From NCBI GenBank assembly GCA_020425885.1, contig JAGQRA010000482.1:1-7587 (forward strand): DNA of 7,587 nt. Reading direction: 5' to 3'. Below, piece by piece: positions 1 through 7,587 of this stretch; position 1 is the first letter of the stretch, and every line of letters starts with the position of its first letter. The notes under the pieces were generated by a model. It worked only from the letters and a program-made list of their open reading frames with translations, was not told where the DNA came from and did not search any database. The position numbers and the translations under genes were made by a program. Source of the DNA: Planctomycetota bacterium. Lineage in GTDB: Bacteria; Planctomycetota; UBA1135; UBA2386.

Positions 1-1029
1 GTCCAGGCAGAACAGCCGATCGGTCACCGTCGTGAACACGACCCGACCACCACCGACCGCCGGGGTGCAGCGGATCTTCTCGCCGGCATCGTACGACCAG
101 AGAACCTCGCCCTCGTCGTCGGGCACGCCGTTGGCGTCGTTGTCGAGACCGTCGCCGTGGACGTCGGCGAGCAGGTCGAAGGCGTAGGCGAAGTGGCCGT
201 CGCCGCCGACGAACACGAGGTCGCCGTCGATCGCCGCGGAACCGAACACGGCACGGTCCTGCCCGGACGAATGCAGCGGGCTCGACCACAGGTACTCCCG
301 GTTGCCGCTCTTGTTCTCGTCGACGGCATAGATCCGGCCGTTCTCGCAGCCGATCACGACGTAGCCCTGGGCCACCGCCGGCGCCGACCAGACCTTGCCT
401 TCGGACCCGGGCGAGCGGGCCATGTGACCCGTCGACGCGGTGCCGTACCAGGTGCCGGTCTCGAACTGCCAGCGATCGCTGCCGTCGCCGGCATCCAGCG
501 ACCGCAGATAGTGCTGGTACGGAAAGTACAGCTTGCCGGCGACGACGGTCACGGCGGCGATGTCCTCGTCGGCGTAGTTGCGGAACCAGGCGATGCTCCG
601 GTCCGACAGCTCGAAGGCGATGACGTCGCCGAGCTGGTTGGCCACGAACACGCGACCGCCGGCGACGGCCGGCGTCATCTTGCACGGGCCGAGGGTGTCG
701 ATGCTCCAGGCCACGCTACCGTCGTACCACCACAGCGCGTCGAGCGGCCAGGTCTGGGAGCCCGAGACCACCGGCCGGCTGTCGACGACGAAGACGAGGT
801 CGTCGTCGATGGTCGGCGACGAGCGGGTGACGGCGCGGCTCAGGGCCTGTTGCCAGTAGGGCGTGTCGTCCGGACCGTCGACGCCGACCTGTCCCCGGTG
901 CGTGGCGTAGCGCTGGAACATCGGCCACTGGTCGTGTTGTCCGACGGCGTCGGCCGCGAACGGCAGCACGCAGACCGCGACGGCGGTGACGCGCTGCGAG
1001 ATTGCCGCAAGGGAATCGCCTGCGTTCAT
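1..1029 (-). CDS. Secreted PQQ-like beta-propeller repeat protein (3' end outside window)
   Basis: The first 343 residues are present and the frame is still open at the left edge, so the C-terminus is missing. The start is the ATG at 1029, chosen because GAGG lies 5 bases upstream and a signal peptide follows (hydrophobic about residues 14-29). Next comes the W-P-M-F...H-R-G segment (35-46) that typically opens PQQ-propeller proteins. Propeller strands then recur, with motifs such as S-P-T-I-D-D-D-L-V-F (71-80), T-P-A-V-A-G-G-R-V-F (119-128), S-A-P-A-V (215-219) and T-P-A-V-G-G-G-R-V (322-330), alternating with Trp-containing strands (W148, W187, W214, W248, W311). This supports a PQQ-like, WD40-like eight-bladed-type fold, probably extracytoplasmic. 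Residues 289-308 form an Asp/Gly-rich loop that resembles a calcium site. Such proteins may bind PQQ as dehydrogenases or be non-enzymatic scaffolds like BamB; neither is decidable here. It follows the kinase gene after 125 bases. Confidence 0.9.
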   Translation of the reverse strand, partial: MNAGDSLAAISQRVTAVAVCVLPFAADAVGQHDQWPMFQRYATHRGQVGVDGPDDTPYWQQALSRAVTRSSPTIDDDLVFVVDSRPVVSGSQTWPLDALWWYDGSVAWSIDTLGPCKMTPAVAGGRVFVANQLGDVIAFELSDRSIAWFRNYADEDIAAVTVVAGKLYFPYQHYLRSLDAGDGSDRWQFETGTWYGTASTGHMARSPGSEGKVWSAPAVAQGYVVIGCENGRIYAVDENKSGNREYLWSSPLHSSGQDRAVFGSAAIDGDLVFVGGDGHFAYAFDLLADVHGDGLDNDANGVPDDEGEVLWSYDAGEKIRCTPAVGGGRVVFTTVTDRLFCLD

Positions 1030-1034
1030 GATTG

Positions 1035-1038
1035 CCTC
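1035..1038 (-). promoter_or_regulatory. Ribosome binding site of the propeller gene
   Basis: GAGG on the minus strand, 5 bases before the ATG at 1029. It fixes the start in a frame that otherwise stays open well upstream without another good initiator. Confidence 0.6.
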
Positions 1039-1052
1039 AGGGTTGGATCGAA

Positions 1053-1076
1053 CGGCCGAACGACGTCGAACGGCCG
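1053..1076. repeat. 24-bp near-palindrome upstream of the propeller gene
   Basis: CGGCCG (1053-1058) and CGGCCG (1071-1076) flank the perfect 8-base palindrome CGACGTCG (1061-1068). They are separated from it by AA on each side, so 20 of 24 positions are dyad-symmetric. The same stretch also contains an 11-base direct repeat, TCGAACGGCCG, at 1048-1058 and 1066-1076 (18-base period). It lies 23 bases before the ATG at 1029, within the 125-base gap after the kinase gene. It could be an operator for a dimeric regulator or an RNA hairpin in the leader. No T-tract follows, so it is not a classical intrinsic terminator. GC-rich DNA makes CG-based palindromes common, hence the low confidence in function. 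Confidence 0.35.
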
Positions 1077-1154
1077 GGGCGTGCAAGCCCGTGAGCGAAG
1101 CGACACGACGGCACCGCGCGTCCGGTGATGCTCGCCAATTCTCGACGCAGCACT

Positions 1155-4007
<2,853 letters not shown>

Positions 4008-4014
4008 CGCCACG

Positions 4015-4018
4015 CTCC
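4015..4018 (-). promoter_or_regulatory. Ribosome binding site of the kinase gene
   Basis: GGAG on the minus strand, immediately after the sigma-factor stop codon and 7 bases before the kinase ATG at 4007. It decides between that ATG and the upstream GTG at 4013, which is only one base from the GGAG. Confidence 0.7.
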
Positions 4019-4019
4019 A

Positions 4020-4616
4020 TCAACCGCCGGGCAGCCGGCTGCCGATCGCCGCCAGCCCGCGGGCGACCAGGTTGCGCACGGCCGCCTCGGTGCGCCGCAG
4101 CTGTCGGGCGGCATCGGCGTAGTTCATGCCGAGGATGCGGACCAGACCGATCGCCTCGCGCTGCGACTCCGGCAGCCGCGCGAGGATCGCCTCGAGCTGC
4201 GCCAGTTCCTCCCGGGCGATGGCACAACGGCTCGGAGTGGCGGCGGGATCGGGGCGCCCGATCGCGATGTCGGCATCGAGCGAGCACTCCTCGCGACGCT
4301 GATCGCGACACAGCCGGCGGTGATAGCGCAGGCGGTCGACGATCTTGTGGGAAGCGCGGCGGAACAGCCAACCGCGGAACGCCTCTTCGCCGCGATACTC
4401 GAACTCGGGCAGGTCGAGCAGGGCCTCGCGGCAAATCGACTGCACGAGGTCGCAGGCGGACTCGCGTCCGGACAGAGCGCCGCCGCCGTTGATGCGGACG
4501 AAGGCCTCGAGCCGCGGCAGGTTGCGCGCGAACAGCGACTCGAAGGCCTTGCTGTCGCCACCGATGGCGGCGGCGACGGTGTCTCGCGGATCCGGTGCCA
4601 CGGCTCGAGGCGGCAT
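4020..4616 (-). CDS. ECF-family RNA polymerase sigma factor
   Basis: A 198-residue protein, normal length for the ECF family, starting at the ATG at 4616 with no strong ribosome-binding site. The sigma-2 region is about residues 24-100. It contains the D-L-V-Q-S...C-R-E-A-L motif (56-66) and the F-R-G-W-L-F...H-K-I-V-D-R-L-R-Y segment (80-98) that contacts core polymerase and the -10 element. A variable linker (about 101-136) leads to sigma-4 (about 137-193), with L-P-E-S-Q-R-E-A-I (148-156) and a helix-turn-helix ending A-A-V-R-N-L-V-A-R-G (178-187). The D-L-V-Q-S/C-R-E signature fits planctomycete-type sigma-70 subfamilies. No anti-sigma gene is adjacent; the kinase gene follows after 12 bases, so kinase-dependent control is the likely alternative. 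Five cysteines (55, 62, 103, 111, 131) are present; the one in the C-R-E motif looks family-typical. Confidence 0.93.
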   Translation of the reverse strand: MPPRAVAPDPRDTVAAAIGGDSKAFESLFARNLPRLEAFVRINGGGALSGRESACDLVQSICREALLDLPEFEYRGEEAFRGWLFRRASHKIVDRLRYHRRLCRDQRREECSLDADIAIGRPDPAATPSRCAIAREELAQLEAILARLPESQREAIGLVRILGMNYADAARQLRRTEAAVRNLVARGLAAIGSRLPGG

Positions 4617-4905
4617 TGTATCGCCACCGAGCGCTGCGGATCGCGGGCACTGCGGCCACCGTTCGGGCGGCGGACACGGGCATCAGTGGGTGCCGCTCTT
4701 CACCTCGAGAAGACTGCCGCTGCTGCGTCGTCTCGTCGGCGGGCGGCTCGATGTCGATTTGCTCAGGCCGTCCGCGCCGCTACTTCGCGGCGGCGCTTGG
4801 GACACCGACGCCGTCGCCGACCGCTCACCGTGCTGCCGCGCTGTCGTTGCGTGCGACGAAGCGATGGGCATCCGAGCCATGAGGTTTCAGCAGTTGCTCC
4901 ATGGC
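4617..4905. other. Non-coding gap upstream of the sigma/kinase pair
   Basis: 289 bases between the beta-helix gene and the sigma-factor start. The short frames inside it translate to Ser/Arg/Pro/Ala-rich strings with no recognisable motif, so I call no gene. It is the largest gap in the window and the natural place for the sigma/kinase promoter. I could not identify a convincing -35/-10 pair, which is not surprising if the promoter is recognised by an ECF sigma factor of unknown specificity. A hairpin sits at its right end. Confidence 0.5.
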
Positions 4906-4907
4906 TC
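4874..4907 (-). terminator. Hairpin overlapping the stop codon of the beta-helix gene (possible terminator)
   Basis: GAGCCATG (4874-4881) pairs perfectly with CATGGCTC (4900-4907). AG (4882-4883) and CT (4897-4898) can add two pairs past a one-base bulge. The remaining loop is 13 bases. The stem overlaps the beta-helix stop codon (4906-4908). No T-run follows on the minus strand, so it lacks the second half of a classical Rho-independent terminator. It may protect the transcript's 3' end or be coincidental. Confidence 0.3.
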
Positions 4908-6123
4908 AATGCACGGCGCCACCCACCACCGCCGAGGCGCGCAGCGATCCAGCGCCGTCGAATTGCAGCGCCTGGCTCCAGAGCGCGACACCGAGCAGAC
5001 CGGCAGCATTCGGGACCGCGACGGTGGCCGTCACGATGGCGCCCGGAGCCGGCACGGCGAGCACCAGTGGAAAGGACAGGGCCACGGCACCGAAGACGGG
5101 ATCGACGACGCCCGGCACGGCGGTCACCCCGTTGGCGAACGTGGCGAGGATGCCGAGCAGTTGCTGCGAGTTGCCCGCGGTGGCCGTGATCGTCGACACG
5201 GCGCCGCGCACGAGCCCGTGATCGAGATCCAGGCCGACGAGCGTCGGCACGTTCTGCACGTTCCCCGCCACGGCACCGCCAGGCGGCGTGCCCGTGCCGC
5301 CGGACAACGCGCCACGCGCCCACTCGACCAGCGCCGGCGACGGTGCGGTGCAGTCGATGCCGACGGCGCCCGCACCGGTGGAGGAGAACGCCTGCCCCGA
5401 GCCACCGGTGACGGTGCAGTCGGCCAGCGACACGCGCGCGGTGCCGCCGCAGCGGACACCTGGTTCGGGGTGGCGCCAGACGCCGTAGTAGTAGTCGGTC
5501 GCGTTGCCGCCGCGCAAGGTGCTGCCGGCGGCGAGCAACGTGCCGGCGGTGATCTCGAGGCCCGGCGTCGGCGGGATCACGAAGTAGCCCAAGCCGCTGC
5601 CGTCGAGGCCCGTGACGCTGCAGCCGCTCAGTGTGCAGGTGCCACCCGAGACCAGCATGCCTCCGCCGAGACCGCGGCCGCCTTGCACGGTGCATCGCTG
5701 CAACACGACCTCGCCGCTCGTGACGACGAGGCTGTTGGGAACACCCGGGCCGAACGAGCAGTCCTCGAAGCCGACCGCGCCGGAGACCATCACCTGCTGA
5801 CCCGAGAGCGGCACCGGCATGCTCGGCTGCTGGGTCGGCGGGAACTGGAGACCGATGAGGTGTGCCTGCTGACCGGCAGGGATCTGGATCACCGCTTCCC
5901 ACGGCCCGACCGTCCCGGTCAGCCCCTGGATCGTGGCGGGCCCGATCACGGCGAGTCCCTTCTGCAACGTGAACGGCAGGTAGCTTCCCGGCGCCAGCAG
6001 CACGATGTCACCCGCCGCGGCGTTGGCGAACACCTGGTCGAGATTCGCGCCGGCGCCGACCTGCCAGACGGTCTGCGCGAAGGCCGGCGCGATGAGCAGC
6101 AAGAGACCCGCGGCGATTCTCAT
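4906..6123 (-). CDS. Secreted right-handed parallel beta-helix protein
   Basis: A 405-residue protein, taking the ATG at 6123. An in-frame ATG at 6144 would add seven residues, but 6123 gives a classical signal peptide (M-R-I-A-A-G-L-L-L-L-I...A-F-A, cleavage near 16/17). Neither start has a clear ribosome-binding site. The mature protein opens with A-A-A-G-D-I-V-L-L-A-P-G-S-Y (35-48) and K-G-L-A-V-I-G (55-61), the usual entry to a right-handed beta-helix as in pectate-lyase-like proteins. Helix coils run to about 290, with recurrent hydrophobic-x-x-C-[ST]-[VF] turns (C122, C144, C168, C236). Residues about 293-405 form a separate C-terminal domain with V-P-N...G-L-L-G...W-S-Q-A-L near 370-386, which resembles a module I associate with exported planctomycete proteins. 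I see no catalytic residues of a known lyase family, so an enzymatic role is unproven; an extracellular structural or binding role is equally possible. Confidence 0.85.
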   Translation of the reverse strand: MRIAAGLLLLIAPAFAQTVWQVGAGANLDQVFANAAAGDIVLLAPGSYLPFTLQKGLAVIGPATIQGLTGTVGPWEAVIQIPAGQQAHLIGLQFPPTQQPSMPVPLSGQQVMVSGAVGFEDCSFGPGVPNSLVVTSGEVVLQRCTVQGGRGLGGGMLVSGGTCTLSGCSVTGLDGSGLGYFVIPPTPGLEITAGTLLAAGSTLRGGNATDYYYGVWRHPEPGVRCGGTARVSLADCTVTGGSGQAFSSTGAGAVGIDCTAPSPALVEWARGALSGGTGTPPGGAVAGNVQNVPTLVGLDLDHGLVRGAVSTITATAGNSQQLLGILATFANGVTAVPGVVDPVFGAVALSFPLVLAVPAPGAIVTATVAVPNAAGLLGVALWSQALQFDGAGSLRASAVVGGAVH

Positions 6124-6211
6124 CCGGGCAAGATACGCGAACATGACGATCCGCGCCCGATGCCGGCCAGGTCACGCGATCGCATGTCGCGGCGCGCCCA
6201 ACGGAGGCCGT

Positions 6212-7174
6212 TCAGAGGTCGACGAGCGGCAACACCTCGGCCTCGGTGGCGGCCACCGGCAGCCCCGCCTCGAGGCGGCATTCGGCGAACGGCTCACCGT
6301 CGCGCAGGATGCGCCCGGACAGCGCGACGACCCCGCCCGTCGACCGGCCGCCCTTGTCCTTGCTACCGGACTCCGCCCGGACGCCGTCGAAGAGGTAGTC
6401 CACACCGGCCGCGTGCAGGGTGCTGTTCACGGTCGAGAACGTCTGCGATGCCGAGCCGCGTTGACTCGGCAGCAGCCGCAGCGACTGGGCCGAGACGAAC
6501 CGCAACGCATGTTCTTCGCGCACATCGACCACGAACGCAGCCGCGGTCAACTTGCCGCTCAGCACGTAGCGCGTCGCGCTGTCGGCGCCGTGGAAGTCGG
6601 TACCGCCCTGGGTGCCACCGCGAGCCTCGAGCTCGACCTCGCAGCGCTGGCCGGCGATCTCGGTCCAGCCCGTGATCTTGGCGACGAACCTGGCGCCATC
6701 GAACGTCTCGGCGACGTGGGCCTCGGCCCGGTCCTCGAACCGGTGGACGTAGGACAGCCGGTGCGGTGCCGCCAACCAGTTTGCGGCGAACATCTGCGAC
6801 GCGTCGCCGACGGCCTCGATGGCCGAGAACTCGTGCCTGCTGCCGCCGAGATCGACGACGAGGCGATCGGTCGGTGAGGGCTCGTAGACCGCGCCGAGCT
6901 GCGTGATGCGCACGGTGCCGGAGTTCGTGACCTGGCCGACCATGCCCGCGCCGGTCTGGGCGGTGGCGAAGTAGACCGCCTCGGTGACCATCGAGCGCGA
7001 CTGCATCACGCCCGCCGTGATCAGGCGCGGTCCGACGAGTGCGAGACCGAGCCCGCGGACGTCGTCGTCGACCGCGCCGTCGCCGGCCCCGCAGCCCGGC
7101 GCGAAGACCGGCAATGCGAGGAGGAGAGCAGCCGGCAGGCCACGAGGCCGGAGGCGCCCAGCGCCGGTCGGCAT
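6212..7174 (-). CDS. Unrecognised exported protein, possible lipoprotein
   Basis: A 320-residue protein of no family I recognise. The start is the ATG at 7174, preceded by GAGG with 5-base spacing. An alternative ATG at 7210 overlaps the sulfatase stop and would add 12 residues before the export signal. The N-terminus is basic (R7, R9, R11), then hydrophobic (about 13-25), then A-P-G-C (25-28). C28 could be a lipidated cysteine, but the A-P-G positions are a poor lipobox, so cleavage by signal peptidase I or an uncleaved anchor is possible. The remainder alternates short hydrophobic strands with charged or Gly turns, suggesting a mostly beta protein; a lysine/glycine-rich loop lies near 268-280. 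The gene is likely translationally coupled to, or at least co-transcribed with, the upstream sulfatase, so a role in handling sulfated glycans is a guess from context only. Confidence 0.8.
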   Translation of the reverse strand: MPTGAGRLRPRGLPAALLLALPVFAPGCGAGDGAVDDDVRGLGLALVGPRLITAGVMQSRSMVTEAVYFATAQTGAGMVGQVTNSGTVRITQLGAVYEPSPTDRLVVDLGGSRHEFSAIEAVGDASQMFAANWLAAPHRLSYVHRFEDRAEAHVAETFDGARFVAKITGWTEIAGQRCEVELEARGGTQGGTDFHGADSATRYVLSGKLTAAAFVVDVREEHALRFVSAQSLRLLPSQRGSASQTFSTVNSTLHAAGVDYLFDGVRAESGSKDKGGRSTGGVVALSGRILRDGEPFAECRLEAGLPVAATEAEVLPLVDL

Positions 7175-7179
7175 CTGAC

Positions 7180-7183
7180 CCTC
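7180..7183 (-). promoter_or_regulatory. Ribosome binding site supporting the start at 7174
   Basis: GAGG on the minus strand, 5 bases before the ATG at 7174, the same motif and spacing as at the propeller gene. It favours this start over the ATG at 7210, whose upstream purine run (AGGGG, about 9 bases away) is also possible but less well spaced. Confidence 0.5.
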
Positions 7184-7209
7184 AGGGGCAGCGGCTTGCC
7201 GGCCAACCA

Positions 7210-7587
7210 TTACTTCCGCCCCTTCGGCTTCGGCTGTTCCCAGTGGGTCTCGACCATTTCGGCGGCCCACGCGTCGTAGCGCTTCTGCATCGCGGTCACG
7301 CGCTCGGCCTGCGCGCCGGCGAGGTCGTGCTCCTCGCCGATGTCCGCAGCCAGATCGAACAGCAGCGGCGCGCCATCGCCCTGATGTACGAGCTTCCACT
7401 GGCCCTCGCGCACGGCCCAGTTCTTCCCCATCCGCCAGAACAGCGCCTCGTGCGGCGGCGCCTTGTTCTCACCGAGCAGGTGCGGGAGCAGATCGACGCC
7501 ATCGAGCGGGCGTTCGGCAGGTGGCGCGACGCCGGCCACGGCCAGGCTCGTCGCGACGATGTCGAGGGCGATGACGGGCTCGTCGTA
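7210..7587 (-). CDS. Sulfatase, C-terminal part (5' end outside window)
   Basis: The last 125 codons, ending in TAA at 7212-7210; the frame is open to the right edge, so the start and catalytic N-terminal domain are not visible. Features typical of the C-terminal part of arylsulfatase-type enzymes are V-I-A-L-D-I-V-A-T-S-L-A-V-A-G followed by P-L-D-G-V-D-L-L-P-H-L. Next come W-A-V-R-E-G-Q-W-K-L-V and L-F-D-L-A-A-D-I-G-E-E-H-D-L-A, then a terminal helix and a basic Pro/Lys-rich tail. The family hydrolyses sulfate esters using a formylglycine made from a C/S-x-P-x-R motif, which lies outside this window, so activity cannot be confirmed. Sulfatases are strikingly abundant in planctomycetes, where they desulfate algal polysaccharides; the substrate here is unknown. 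The stop codon overlaps by one base an ATG of the next gene's frame. Confidence 0.92.
   Translation of the reverse strand, partial: YDEPVIALDIVATSLAVAGVAPPAERPLDGVDLLPHLLGENKAPPHEALFWRMGKNWAVREGQWKLVHQGDGAPLLFDLAADIGEEHDLAGAQAERVTAMQKRYDAWAAEMVETHWEQPKPKGRK

Noticed and set aside
157..1128. A 323-codon plus-strand frame opposite the propeller gene
   Set aside because: It is the exact in-register antisense of the propeller frame. Its translation is a low-complexity Val/Gly/Ala/Arg string, and the minus strand has a signal peptide, ribosome-binding site and propeller repeats.
4018..4022. TGATG overlap at the sigma-factor stop suggesting a coupled kinase start
   Set aside because: The ATG at 4020 is not in the kinase frame. 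It opens a frame of Arg-rich shadow sequence; the kinase starts at 4007, where GGAG is correctly spaced.
4683..4880. A 65-codon minus-strand frame in the gap between the beta-helix and sigma genes
   Set aside because: It is Ser/Arg/Thr/Pro-rich with no motif and no convincing ribosome-binding site, and it overlaps the hairpin region; nothing favours translation.
6175..6191. CGCGA/TCGCG hairpin in the 88-base gap after the unrecognised exported protein
   Set aside because: The stem is only 5 bp, with no T-run after it; stems of this size are expected by chance in GC-rich DNA.
4345..6675. A 776-codon plus-strand frame across the sigma start, the gap and the beta-helix gene
   Set aside because: It crosses several minus-strand gene boundaries, and its Arg/Gly/Asp/His-rich translation shows no recognisable fold; it is a high-GC artefact.

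Overview
The window is GC-rich DNA with six protein genes, all on the minus strand, so transcription runs from high to low coordinates. The gene content points to Planctomycetota. It has a sulfatase, an ECF sigma factor followed directly by a membrane Ser/Thr kinase with tetratricopeptide repeats, a secreted beta-helix protein ending in a C-terminal module of a kind I associate with planctomycete exported proteins, and a secreted PQQ-type beta-propeller. This assignment is inferred from protein character only; there is no rRNA or other marker gene here.

In transcription order, the right edge holds the last 125 codons of a sulfatase (7210-7587). Its stop overlaps an ATG of the next frame, which encodes an unrecognised exported protein, possibly a lipoprotein (6212-7174). 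After an 88-base gap comes a secreted right-handed beta-helix protein (4906-6123). A 289-base non-coding gap with a hairpin at the preceding stop codon separates this group from the second one: the ECF sigma factor (4020-4616), then 12 bases later a 950-residue Ser/Thr kinase with one membrane span and kinesin-light-chain-type TPRs (1155-4007). After a further 125 bases comes a secreted PQQ-like propeller (1-1029), which runs off the left edge.

The sigma factor and kinase almost certainly work together: linked ECF sigma/Ser-Thr kinase pairs are a recognised planctomycete signalling arrangement. The likely model is a kinase with a cytoplasmic catalytic domain and an extracytoplasmic TPR sensor that acts on the sigma factor or its partners. 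What it senses, and whether the flanking exported proteins belong to its regulon, cannot be read from the sequence. I saw no tRNA, rRNA, CRISPR array, transposase or insertion sequence. The long open frames on the plus strand are antisense by-products of high GC content.
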